A stretch of 9,201 nt of DNA from contig JAGAZG010000206.1 in the NCBI GenBank assembly GCA_017940105.1, positions 1 to 9,201 of the forward strand, given 5' to 3'. This DNA is from Mailhella sp. (lineage in GTDB: Bacteria > Desulfobacterota > Desulfovibrionia > Desulfovibrionales > Desulfovibrionaceae). The notes under the pieces were generated by a model that was not told the origin of the DNA, did no database searches, and saw only the letters and a program-made list of their open reading frames with translations. Below, one piece after another: positions 1-6,899 of the stretch. The stretch's first letter is position 1, and the number at the start of each line of letters is the position of its first letter. A program made the position numbers and the translations under genes.

Positions 1-5
1 CTCCT

Positions 6-23
6 CTCCGGACTGCGCCGGAG
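6..23 (-). other. Hairpin just downstream of truB
   Basis: A 6-bp perfect stem (CTCCGG against CCGGAG, six-base loop) begins two bases after the truB stop codon. On the minus strand it is followed by AGGAG at positions 1-5, which could be the ribosome binding site of the next gene beyond the window; rpsO often follows truB in bacteria. The window ends before a U-run could be seen, so I cannot tell a terminator from a leader hairpin. Confidence 0.3.
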
Positions 24-24
24 G

Positions 25-951
25 TTATTGGGTGAAAAGTCCCCGCAGCACCGACCAGACAGGCACGTCCCTGTCCTCTCGGGCTTCAGCCAGAGCCAAT
101 GGAACCCCGTCAAACGCTGAAATCAGCGCTCGTTCACCAGGCTTATGGTCTCCAAAGCCCGGATTATGGGGCACAGGCTTGCCATGTCTAAGGTCGGCCT
201 CCTGGCGCGGCAGAATGGAAATTTTTTTCCATGCCGGCAACGCGTCTGAAATTGGCCGAATCCATTCGGCAAGCTTGTCTGGCGTGGCCAGGACGTCGTC
301 CAAGGAATGTGCTTCGTCCAGGCCAAACGGGTGGCTGTATTCCCGGGTCAGTTCCGTAAGCGTGGCTCCGCACCCAAGTCGTATCCCCAAGCTGTGGGCC
401 AGGGACCGTATGTAGGAGCCGGAACTGCAAGTAACCCGGAATCGCACATCCGGCAGTTCCACCCACTGGATGCCGGCGTACGAAATATGTATGCTCTTGA
501 CCTTCTGTGGAACAACCTCCCCCGCACGGGCCAGCTTATAAAGCGGGCGACCATCGTGCTTAGCGGCAGAATACGGCGGCACAGGCTGTTCTGTCACATC
601 CGTCCACGCATCAACTCCGCGTCGGACGGCATCTGCCAGAGACGATTCGGCTGTCAGGTCCTCAGAGCTCAGCGGATGTTTTTCCACAATGCGACCTTCC
701 ATATCCCAGGTGTCAGTTGTCACACCCAGCCTAAGTGTGCCCGCATAGGTCTTCTCTCCGCCTTCAAGAAGATAATTGGACAATTTGGTGGCATTGCCCA
801 AAAGAACGAGCAACACTCCTGTAGCCATCGGGTCAAGCGTTCCACAATGCCCGATTTTTTTCTGGCCAAGTCTTTTGATGCGCGTGAGGCACTGCGCAGA
901 ACTCAGCCCTTTTGGCTTGTCAAGTACCAGTATGCCGTGCTGCTGTTCCAT
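25..951 (-). CDS. truB: tRNA pseudouridine(55) synthase TruB
   Basis: TruB converts uridine 55 in the T-loop of most tRNAs to pseudouridine, acting in the cytoplasm without a cofactor. The 308-residue product has the family's usual length (E. coli about 314). The N-terminal GILVLDKPKG motif (residues 6-15) is followed by the GTLDPMATG signature, with the catalytic aspartate at residue 40. Further on come the PPYSAAKHDGRPLYKLAR substrate-cleft motif and the GSYIRSLAHSLG motif typical of TruB. The last 60 or so residues are diverged, as expected for the C-terminal PUA-like region. The ATG at 949-951 begins exactly where homologues begin, although no clear Shine-Dalgarno sequence precedes it (the leader is A-rich). 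It lies 58 bases downstream of lolA on the same strand. Unlike many bacteria, no nusA, infB or rbfA lies immediately upstream. Identification is secure. Confidence 0.96.
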   Translation of the reverse strand: MEQQHGILVLDKPKGLSSAQCLTRIKRLGQKKIGHCGTLDPMATGVLLVLLGNATKLSNYLLEGGEKTYAGTLRLGVTTDTWDMEGRIVEKHPLSSEDLTAESSLADAVRRGVDAWTDVTEQPVPPYSAAKHDGRPLYKLARAGEVVPQKVKSIHISYAGIQWVELPDVRFRVTCSSGSYIRSLAHSLGIRLGCGATLTELTREYSHPFGLDEAHSLDDVLATPDKLAEWIRPISDALPAWKKISILPRQEADLRHGKPVPHNPGFGDHKPGERALISAFDGVPLALAEAREDRDVPVWSVLRGLFTQ

Positions 952-1009
952 GGAAAGTGACTTTTTATCTCTATTTTTTTTAATAGTCCAGCCTTATTTT
1001 CTGCAGCGA

Positions 1010-1705
1010 TCACTGGGAAAGCTTTGTTTGTAGGGGATGAGGACGTTCGATATGGTCTTCCACCTCCACACCCTCAGGCGGCGTGAACTTGAAATCAGAA
1101 TCTGCAACAGCCGCTCCGGCCTTAATCTTAACAAGCTCAATATCGTTTGTGTTGCCGTAAAAATCCATGATGCGGGCACGCCTGATCAGTCCGCTTGACT
1201 GTTCAATCCAAAGCTGCACCTCCGTCATTTCCGTGCTTGGCTCCTTGGGGAACAGGACAAGATGCAGCAGGCCGCCTTTTTCAGAATCGATATTTTGCAC
1301 ATCGAAATCTTTGTCCAGTGAGCTCTGTCCTGTAATAACCTGTATGACAGACCTCGAATCCTCGGCAATTTCACGGGAATAGCGATATGCAAGTTCTTCG
1401 TCTGGCAAATAGTTCCATATTTCCCTGTCGTTTACCAAAAGCAGCTCGGCATTAGGAGCAGCAGTTTCCCAACGGACAAACAGCGGCTTTTTAAACACAA
1501 TGGATCCTTGCCTGTCCTGCTCCGTACCTGTTTCCTTCTGGGTCAGTTTTTGGATAAAATCAGCGCGAAATGTCTGCATGGAGGCATAGGCCTCCTGCGT
1601 TTTATTTAATATGCCCGACATATCGCCGGCATGTGCGTGGATGACGGTCAAAAAAAAGCTCACGGCCACGCAGCACATAAAATGCAAAAACTTGCTCATT
1701 GTCAT
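1010..1705 (-). CDS. lolA: Outer-membrane lipoprotein carrier protein LolA
   Basis: LolA is the periplasmic chaperone that accepts lipoproteins from the LolCDE complex of the inner membrane and carries them to the outer membrane. The 231-residue product starts with a signal peptide: a Lys near the N-terminus, a hydrophobic stretch of about 17 residues, then a probable cleavage after HAHA. The mature part has the LolA pattern: an N-terminal helix ending in a MQTFRADFIQ-type segment, a KPLFVRWET segment matching the family's 'kPg-fRWe' motif, the LLLVNDREIWNYLPD strand pair, and a later LWIEQSSGLIRRA segment. Two ATG codons compete, at 1703-1705 and 1697-1699. The second (MSKFL) is better spaced from a weak GGA and gives a more standard signal peptide, so the true start may be two codons in. 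It follows the eno terminator and probably has its own promoter, or depends on readthrough. Family assignment is good; it has no active-site residues to verify. Confidence 0.88.
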   Translation of the reverse strand: MTMSKFLHFMCCVAVSFFLTVIHAHAGDMSGILNKTQEAYASMQTFRADFIQKLTQKETGTEQDRQGSIVFKKPLFVRWETAAPNAELLLVNDREIWNYLPDEELAYRYSREIAEDSRSVIQVITGQSSLDKDFDVQNIDSEKGGLLHLVLFPKEPSTEMTEVQLWIEQSSGLIRRARIMDFYGNTNDIELVKIKAGAAVADSDFKFTPPEGVEVEDHIERPHPLQTKLSQ

Positions 1706-1712
1706 TCCAAGG

Positions 1713-1740
1713 AAAAATGCCCGGAGGAGATCCCCCGGGC
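1713..1740 (-). terminator. Intrinsic terminator after eno
   Basis: Ten bases beyond the enolase stop codon the minus strand forms a stem of GCCCGG plus further pairs (one G-T wobble) closing on CCGGGC, with a very small loop (arms within 1719-1740). Five U residues follow directly (1713-1717 on the complement). This is a classical rho-independent terminator for eno. It lies only a few bases before the lolA start codon, so the U-run and the lolA leader overlap. Confidence 0.8.
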
Positions 1741-1750
1741 CATGGGATGT

Positions 1751-3088
1751 TTACTGGAAATCAGGTCCGTCAAAATCTTCACCGTCCCCTTCCCGTCCAA
1801 AGCCAAAATTGTCGGCTAGAATGGGGCCGTAGAAGAAACCGGTATCGTCCAGCTGCTCCTCGATGCGCAGCAGCTGGTTGTACTTGGCGATGCGGTCTGA
1901 ACGGCTTGCAGAACCTGTTTTTATCTGTCCTGCATTGGTGCCTACGGCAAGGTCAGAAATAAACGTGTCTTCTGTTTCTCCGGAACGGTGAGAAACGATG
2001 GTCGCGTAACCGGCGTTCTTTGCTATCTCAATAGTGTCGAGAGTTTCTGTGAGCGTGCCGATCTGGTTGACCTTGATGAGTACGGCATTGGCGAGACCAT
2101 CTTCAATTCCTTCGGCCAAAATGTCAGGATTGGTGACAAAAAGGTCATCGCCTACGAGCTGAACGTCATTGCCCAGCCTGTCAGTGAGCAGCTTCCAGCC
2201 TTCGCGGTCATCTTCGGCCATACCGTCTTCAATGGAAATAAGCGGATAGCGCCTTGTGAAGTCTTCCAGCCAGTCAACCATCTGGGCACTGGTCAGTTCA
2301 AGGCCTTCGCCGGCAATAACGTACTTGCCATCCTTATAAAATTCAGAAGAGGCGGCATCTATGCCCAAGGCGACTTCTGCCCCCGGAATGTAGCCGGCTT
2401 CCTCTATAGCCTTTATGAGGTAGCTGAACGCTTCATCATGATTTTTGAGGTTAGGAGCAAATCCGCCCTCATCGCCCACAGAGGTGACATGGCCGTCGCG
2501 TGCAAGTATGGTCTTGAGGGTATGAAAAATCTCTGCCCCCATGCGCAGCGAATCTGCAAAGGTTTTAGCCCCGATAGGCATAATCATGAATTCCTGGATA
2601 TCCAGGTTGTTCGGGGCGTGGGCGCCACCATTGATCACGTTCATCATAGGCGACGGAAGGATTTTTGCATTGACACCGCCCAGATACTGGTACAGCGGCA
2701 GACCTAGATAATCTGCAGCAGCGCGGGCAGTTGCCAGTGAAACGCCAAGCATGGCATTGGCTCCAAGGCGAGACTTGTTATCGGTTCCGTCAAGATCAAT
2801 GAGCGTGTTGTCAACCTGCACCTGGCGAAGGGCATCCAAGCCAACAACAGCCTCGGCAATCTCGCCGTTGACATGCTCAACGGCCATGGTCACGCCTTTG
2901 CCTTTATAGCGGCTTTTATCGCCATCGCGCATTTCAAGAGCTTCACGGCTGCCGGTCGATGCGCCTGAAGGCACAGCCGCACGGCCGACATGCCCGGATT
3001 CCAGCCCTACTTCAACTTCGACGGTGGGATTGCCGCGGGAATCCAGTATCTCACGTGCCCACACGGAGGTGATCGTGCTGTTGTTCAT
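1751..3088 (-). CDS. eno: Enolase (phosphopyruvate hydratase)
   Basis: Enolase interconverts 2-phosphoglycerate and phosphoenolpyruvate in glycolysis and gluconeogenesis, using magnesium. All hallmark residues can be read. The mobile loop SGASTG is at residues 41-46, HAPNNLDIQEF begins at 157 and catalytic Glu207 lies in VGDEGGF. The three magnesium ligands are Asp244 (LGIDAA), Glu287 (SIEDGM) and Asp314 (GDDLF). The catalytic base is Lys339 (LIKVNQIGT), and the SHRSGETED and GQIKTGSASRSDR motifs lie at 366-374 and 388-398. At 445 residues it is slightly longer than the E. coli protein (432). The excess is a C-terminal acidic, glycine- and phenylalanine-rich tail after the conserved YNQLLRIEE. 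The ATG at 3086-3088 has a good AAGGAG eight bases upstream. The gene lies 55 bases downstream of coaX and ends in its own terminator. Confidence 0.99.
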   Translation of the reverse strand: MNNSTITSVWAREILDSRGNPTVEVEVGLESGHVGRAAVPSGASTGSREALEMRDGDKSRYKGKGVTMAVEHVNGEIAEAVVGLDALRQVQVDNTLIDLDGTDNKSRLGANAMLGVSLATARAAADYLGLPLYQYLGGVNAKILPSPMMNVINGGAHAPNNLDIQEFMIMPIGAKTFADSLRMGAEIFHTLKTILARDGHVTSVGDEGGFAPNLKNHDEAFSYLIKAIEEAGYIPGAEVALGIDAASSEFYKDGKYVIAGEGLELTSAQMVDWLEDFTRRYPLISIEDGMAEDDREGWKLLTDRLGNDVQLVGDDLFVTNPDILAEGIEDGLANAVLIKVNQIGTLTETLDTIEIAKNAGYATIVSHRSGETEDTFISDLAVGTNAGQIKTGSASRSDRIAKYNQLLRIEEQLDDTGFFYGPILADNFGFGREGDGEDFDGPDFQ

Positions 3089-3108
3089 GGTAAAAACTCC
3101 TTGTCAAG

Positions 3109-3124
3109 CCGGACTTCAGTCCGG
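3109..3124 (-). other. Hairpin in the eno leader
   Basis: The perfect palindromic stem CCGGAC-TGAA-GTCCGG lies in the 55-base gap between coaX and eno, about ten bases upstream of the eno ribosome binding site. There is no U-run after it on the minus strand, so it is not a standard terminator for coaX. It may be a 5'-UTR stabilising hairpin or a weak processing site. The structure is visible; its function is inference. Confidence 0.4.
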
Positions 3125-3143
3125 GTAAAAGAACACTCAAACA

Positions 3144-3926
3144 TCATACGTGAATGCGCCTTGTGCAAAAAAGATGGAGACCTTCAAGCAGAAGATCGGG
3201 TCTGACGGCATCAAATGCACTGCAAATCTTTGAAAGGCTCTGGGCGTCTCTGCCTGTACCCAGAACAAAAGCCGGAAGGGGGAGCTGCATCTTGAGCCTG
3301 CGACAAAGCCCTTCAGTCATAGCGGCAAAGCCAAACAAAAAACCATGTGCCATGCTGGTTTCAGTATCTCGCCCAATGACAAGCGCAGGTTCGCTTACAT
3401 CAAGAGATATGAGAGGCAGCTTTGCCGTGCATGCAGCCAGGGCATTTCTTGAGGAAAAAAGGCCAGGGCAGATCAGACCGCCCAGATAGGTGTCGCCAGA
3501 AACGCAGTCAAACGTCGTCGCCGTGCCAAAATCGACAGAAATGATGGAAGGAGGTTCCGTATAGAGCATCCGCGCCGCGCAGGCGGCCAATAGTCTGTCT
3601 GCTCCTACCTCATGTGGATGCCGATACCCATTTTTCAAAACAAGCGCAAAATCTTCCGGAAAATTCAGCGGGTGCCTTTGTAGATAACGGATACAAGCGC
3701 GCTTAAACATGCTTGCCACATCCGGCACGACAGAGCAAAGAGCACATTCGCTAATGTCAGCCGGATCTTTTTTCTCCAATGATAAAAGCTGCCGCAGCGA
3801 AAGTCCCAGGCTGTCGACCGAATGCTGAACCTTTGTCGGAAGCGAATAGACACTTTCGATACCGTGTTCATCAGCGAACGCAAGCTTTATTGACGTATTG
3901 CCGATATCGACAAGAAGTAGCTGCAT
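3144..3926 (-). CDS. coaX: Type III pantothenate kinase CoaX
   Basis: CoaX phosphorylates pantothenate with ATP in the first step of coenzyme A synthesis. The type III enzymes belong to the ASKHA (acetate and sugar kinase / Hsc70 / actin) fold and are not feedback-inhibited by CoA. The 260-residue product has the family length. The phosphate-binding VDIGNTSIK motif is at residues 6-14, a CSVVPDV segment lies near 64-70, and GADR at 108-111 carries the conserved catalytic aspartate. VDFGTATTFD at 131-140 is the second nucleotide-binding motif, followed by YLGGLICPGL. The conserved IGRDTETSMAHGF helix start follows near 184. The ATG at 3924-3926 is preceded by a modest AGGCGG about nine bases upstream. 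That site lies inside one arm of an inverted repeat (3933-3979). Its neighbour upstream is the TRAP permease dctM, 113 bases away. Identification is secure. Confidence 0.95.
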   Translation of the reverse strand: MQLLLVDIGNTSIKLAFADEHGIESVYSLPTKVQHSVDSLGLSLRQLLSLEKKDPADISECALCSVVPDVASMFKRACIRYLQRHPLNFPEDFALVLKNGYRHPHEVGADRLLAACAARMLYTEPPSIISVDFGTATTFDCVSGDTYLGGLICPGLFSSRNALAACTAKLPLISLDVSEPALVIGRDTETSMAHGFLFGFAAMTEGLCRRLKMQLPLPAFVLGTGRDAQSLSKICSAFDAVRPDLLLEGLHLFCTRRIHV

Positions 3927-3932
3927 AATACA

Positions 3933-3979
3933 CCGCCTGAAAAACTGGACGAAGAAACTTTATCCTGTCTTTCAGGCGG
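3933..3979 (-). repeat. 10-bp inverted repeat in front of coaX
   Basis: CCGCCTGAAA (3933-3942) and TTTCAGGCGG (3970-3979) are perfect inverted copies separated by 27 bases, in the gap between dctM and coaX. On the minus-strand transcript the arm nearer coaX contains the AGGCGG that best serves as the coaX ribosome binding site. A transcript reading through from dctM could therefore fold and hide it. There is no U-run, so it is a poor intrinsic terminator. It could instead be a protein-binding operator. Confidence 0.45.
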
Positions 3980-3984
3980 ACGCA
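3944..3984 (-). promoter_or_regulatory. Possible coaX promoter
   Basis: On the minus strand, TTGCGT followed by 17 bases and TAAAGT resembles a sigma-70 promoter (three of six and four of six consensus positions). Transcription would begin between the two arms of the inverted repeat, so the mRNA would lack the distal arm and leave the ribosome binding site free. This is weak evidence from consensus matching only. Confidence 0.22.
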
Positions 3985-4039
3985 ACTGGATCAACGGACG
4001 TATTTGCAGCAGATATTTTTCAAACTATTGCGAGCGATG

Positions 4040-5305
4040 TTAATTGATGGCCCATGAAACAAGGCCGGGCACATAGGTCACAAGCATCAGAACGGCAAGC
4101 ATGACAATCCAGAACGGCGAAAGTGCGCGGCTGAGCCTGGGTATTGGCACGCCGGATATATTGCTTGCAACATACATAGCCGTTCCAACCGGAGGCGTCA
4201 GGAGGCCAATGGTAAGGTTGATGACCATGACAAGGCCAAACTGCACCGGATGAACCTGAAGGCTTTGTGCAACAGGCACGAGGATGGGGGCAAGCAGCAT
4301 GATGGCCGGACCGCTGTCTATGAACATTCCGCATATGAGCAAAAGAACATTGATCAACAGAAGAAGCACATATTTGTTTTCACTGATGCTGAGCAGAGAA
4401 CTGGTAATGTGCTGTGGAATCTGCTCGCTGGCAAGAAGCCAGCCAAAAAGAGAAGTGGCTGCTATGATGGTACCGATTACCGCGGTGCTTATGGCAGCCT
4501 CAACGCAGATTTTAGGAAGATTTCTCCAAGTAATTTCCTTGTACACGAAAACGCCGACAAGAAGAGCATAAACAGCTACCACGGCACCGCCTTCGGTAGC
4601 CGTGAATACGCCTGAGCGAATGCCTCCAATAATGATGACCGGCATGAGCAACGCCCAGACCGCTTCTTTAAACCTGCGCCATTTTTCAGTGCCTGTCACA
4701 GAACCTTCCCTAGGATATTTATGCCTGACGGCATACCAGTAGGAATATCCAAGAAAGCCAAGGCCGATGAGCACGCCCGGCGCTATGGCGGCCATGAACA
4801 AATCGCCAATTGAAGTCTGCGCCGTAACGCCATAGATAATGATCGCTATGCTTGGGGGGATGATCAGGCCTATACTTCCGGAGCATGCTACCAGTGCTGC
4901 TGAAAAGCCCGTATCGTAGTTTCTCTGCTTCATCTCTGGAATCATGATGGAGCCAAGAGCCGCGGCATCAGCCACTCCAGATCCCGAAATGCCACCCATG
5001 ATGACGCCGCTGATGGCCACCACATGGCCCAGGCTGCCACGAACGCCACCGACAAACGCTAGAGCAAAATCAATAATGCGCCGCGTGATGCCTCCATGGC
5101 TCATAAGAGCTCCGGCCAGCATAAAAAGGGGAATGGCCATAAGCGGGAAAGAATTAACTGCGGTGAACATGCGCTGGCTGAACACCGTGATCGGATAGTC
5201 AAAAAAGCAGATGGCTGCTAGAGACGCGATGGCAAGTCCAAATCCGACAGGAAGTCCCATGACAAGAAAAAGGAAAAAACCGCCAAAAAGAACCAGACCT
5301 AGCAT
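4040..5305 (-). CDS. dctM: TRAP transporter large permease (DctM family)
   Basis: This is the large membrane subunit of a tripartite ATP-independent periplasmic transporter. It carries out sodium-coupled import of the substrate delivered by the binding protein. The 421-residue product has the family's usual length and about a dozen hydrophobic segments. Family signatures include the N-terminal GLPVGFGLA segment, the ISGVIMGGISGSGVADAAALGS loop, IPPSIAIIIYG, and the C-terminal half's IDSGPAIMLLAPIL and LLTPPVGTAMYVAS. The two halves show the expected internal similarity. The ATG at 5303-5305 overlaps the end of dctQ by seven bases, indicating translational coupling. A GGAGG lies about ten bases upstream. 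It is the last gene of the transport cluster; the next gene on this strand, coaX, is unrelated. Symbols in this family are generic: the substrate cannot be read from this subunit. Confidence 0.95.
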   Translation of the reverse strand: MLGLVLFGGFFLFLVMGLPVGFGLAIASLAAICFFDYPITVFSQRMFTAVNSFPLMAIPLFMLAGALMSHGGITRRIIDFALAFVGGVRGSLGHVVAISGVIMGGISGSGVADAAALGSIMIPEMKQRNYDTGFSAALVACSGSIGLIIPPSIAIIIYGVTAQTSIGDLFMAAIAPGVLIGLGFLGYSYWYAVRHKYPREGSVTGTEKWRRFKEAVWALLMPVIIIGGIRSGVFTATEGGAVVAVYALLVGVFVYKEITWRNLPKICVEAAISTAVIGTIIAATSLFGWLLASEQIPQHITSSLLSISENKYVLLLLINVLLLICGMFIDSGPAIMLLAPILVPVAQSLQVHPVQFGLVMVINLTIGLLTPPVGTAMYVASNISGVPIPRLSRALSPFWIVMLAVLMLVTYVPGLVSWAIN

Positions 5306-5781
5306 GGCTTATCTTCCTCCCTCTGCGTAAGGCAGGCCCAAAAGTCACGCAGCGCATAATACAGGAGCAGGATACCGCTCACGGGAATGACGCTGTATAC
5401 CCAGTGCATGGGCAGTTCCAGCGCCGGACTTTCCTGCATGGTGCCCAGTTCAAACAATGCAAGAGCGCTGATAAATATTCCGCTGGCCAGAACGATGACC
5501 AAGGCGACGTTGACAAGCTTCAACAATTTTTTTGGAGCCCCTCTCATATGGCTCAAAAGCAGATCCAGGGCAACATGCGCCCCCGCCTTGTAGGCCAGAA
5601 CCATGCCAAGAAAGGTAATCCACACAAAGATGTAGCGCCCTATTTCTTCTGACCAGCTCAACGAATGCTGGAAGGCGTACCTCGCCACGACCTGTGCGAA
5701 AATGACGCTCATCATGGCAACCATTAAAAAGCCGCAGACAGCGCACAGGCATTTGTAAATCAGGTCATCAAACTTTTTCAA
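5299..5781 (-). CDS. dctQ: TRAP transporter small permease (DctQ family), TTG start
   Basis: DctQ is the small membrane subunit that pairs with DctM in TRAP transporters. From the proposed start it has 160 residues and four hydrophobic segments, near residues 9-33, 45-70, 83-107 and 122-140. The conserved SWSEEIGRYIFVWITFLG motif sits between the first two. The reading frame stays open upstream to a start at 5943, but that extension runs through the dctP coding end and a strong terminator, and it is hydrophilic with no family match. I therefore choose TTG at 5779-5781, which has GGAG six bases upstream and gives the normal N-terminus (MKKFDDLIYK after initiation). The stop codon overlaps the dctM start. 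The start choice is inference; the family assignment is firm. Confidence 0.9.
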   Translation of the reverse strand: MKKFDDLIYKCLCAVCGFLMVAMMSVIFAQVVARYAFQHSLSWSEEIGRYIFVWITFLGMVLAYKAGAHVALDLLLSHMRGAPKKLLKLVNVALVIVLASGIFISALALFELGTMQESPALELPMHWVYSVIPVSGILLLYYALRDFWACLTQREEDKPC

Positions 5782-5810
5782 CGCATACTCCGAAGGGAGT
5801 TTACGGTTAG

Positions 5811-5843
5811 AAAAAAAGCCGGCACGGAAGACTCCGTGCCGGC
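5811..5843 (-). terminator. Strong intrinsic terminator between dctP and dctQ
   Basis: Eight bases after the dctP stop codon the minus strand forms an 11-bp perfect stem (GCCGGCACGGA against TCCGTGCCGGC, four-base loop, arms 5833-5843 and 5818-5828). Seven consecutive U residues follow (complement of 5811-5817). This is an essentially ideal rho-independent terminator placed inside the operon, upstream of both permease genes. It is expected to reduce transcription of dctQM relative to dctP. Confidence 0.88.
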
Positions 5844-5851
5844 CCAACAGG

Positions 5852-6847
5852 TTATCTGCCCAGCGTCTGCATGATGCGCTTGAACAAGTCAAGGTCAACG
5901 GTCTTAGCAAACTCTTCGTGCACGCTTCTTGCGGCGACGGCAAGTTCTTTCTTGTCAGGATGCGTCACCTGAAGTCCCTTGGACTGCATTTCGGCAAGCA
6001 ACTCGTTGGTCTTGTCGAGCACAAGCTGATTTTCATAGGCAGTAGCAGCGTTTGCTGCCTCAACGATAATCTGGCGCTGTGCGTCGTTCAGCTTTTTCCA
6101 GCGCATTTCGCTCATGGCTATGGTCACATATTCATATTTGTGATCGGTCATGGCAATATATTTCTGAACCTCGTTGATTCGTCCGCCATAAATGAAGGGG
6201 ATCGGATTTTCCTGAGCTTCTATGACGTTCTGCTGCAGTCCGGTATAGACTTCACTCCATGCCATAGGCGTAGGGTTAGCGCCCATGGCACGCCAGCTGG
6301 CAACCATTGCAGGAATTTCAGGCAGGCGGATTTTCAGCCCCTTAAGATCTTCAAGCTTGTTGATGGGTTTGTTAGAAGTTGTCTCACGTGGACCGCGATC
6401 CCACCAGTTGAGAATGCGAATGCCCGACTTTTTCACCAGTCTTCCGGCAATCTCTTCGCCTATGGCTCCATGAATGACCTTATTGAATTCTTCCTGTGAA
6501 TCAAAGAGGTAGGGGAGTTCAAGCAGGCCGATGGATTTTTCAAAATTGCCAAGCACGCCGGCAATCAAGCCAAAGTCAACCGTGCCCATCTGCATGCCTT
6601 CCACGAGATCGCGGTCGCCGCCAAGGGTGGAGTTGGGGTAGATTTTAAGCGTAATTTCCCCATTGGAACGCTTTTCGAGCTCTTCTTTGAACTTAAGAGA
6701 GCCAAGATGCCAGAAATCGCTTTCTGACTGAATGTGGCCGAGCTTAAGTTCAACTTTTGCGGCCTGAGCTGTGGAAATGCCGCCGACAAGGCCGAAGGCG
6801 GCGCAGCCAACGAGAAAAGAAGCCAGGGTTTTTGCAATGCGATTCAT
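5852..6847 (-). CDS. dctP: TRAP transporter periplasmic substrate-binding protein (DctP family)
   Basis: This is the soluble periplasmic receptor that captures the substrate, usually a carboxylate, and delivers it to the DctQM permease. The 331-residue product begins with a signal peptide: MNRIAK, a hydrophobic stretch to about residue 25, and a probable cleavage after AQA near residue 29. Family motifs include KLGHIQSESDFWHLGS (residues 35-50), LGGDRDLVEGMQMGTVDFG (75-93) and LKGLKIRLPE (168-177). The last holds the conserved Arg174, expected to bind the ligand carboxylate. VYTGLQQNVIEAQENP (200-215) carries the conserved Asn. The ATG at 6845-6847 has GGAGGAG six bases upstream. A GTG fifteen bases earlier is part of that binding site and is not the start. 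It lies 52 bases after the dehydrogenase and is followed immediately by a terminator. Sugar-acid binding is inferred from the neighbours, not from the sequence itself. Confidence 0.95.
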   Translation of the reverse strand: MNRIAKTLASFLVGCAAFGLVGGISTAQAAKVELKLGHIQSESDFWHLGSLKFKEELEKRSNGEITLKIYPNSTLGGDRDLVEGMQMGTVDFGLIAGVLGNFEKSIGLLELPYLFDSQEEFNKVIHGAIGEEIAGRLVKKSGIRILNWWDRGPRETTSNKPINKLEDLKGLKIRLPEIPAMVASWRAMGANPTPMAWSEVYTGLQQNVIEAQENPIPFIYGGRINEVQKYIAMTDHKYEYVTIAMSEMRWKKLNDAQRQIIVEAANAATAYENQLVLDKTNELLAEMQSKGLQVTHPDKKELAVAARSVHEEFAKTVDLDLFKRIMQTLGR

Positions 6848-6899
6848 GATGTTCTCCTCCACAAACCGTAGATACAGGTTGATAAAATAGCTGCGGCTG

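Noticed and set aside
307..960. Long plus-strand reading frame (217 codons) opposite truB
   Set aside because: It lies antisense to a clearly conserved truB and has no recognisable motif or sensible start signal. It is a shadow of the coding bias on the other strand.
971..986. T-rich element with short CTATT/AATAG pairing between lolA and truB
   Set aside because: The stem is only five A/T pairs. On the transcribed minus strand the run is A, not U, so it is not a credible terminator.
1988..2707. Plus-strand reading frame of 239 codons opposite eno
   Set aside because: The minus strand carries every enolase catalytic residue here. The plus-strand product has no family pattern.
6848..6862. 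Earlier GTG start for dctP
   Set aside because: This GTG overlaps the GGAGGAG ribosome binding site itself. The ATG at 6845-6847 gives a standard signal peptide.
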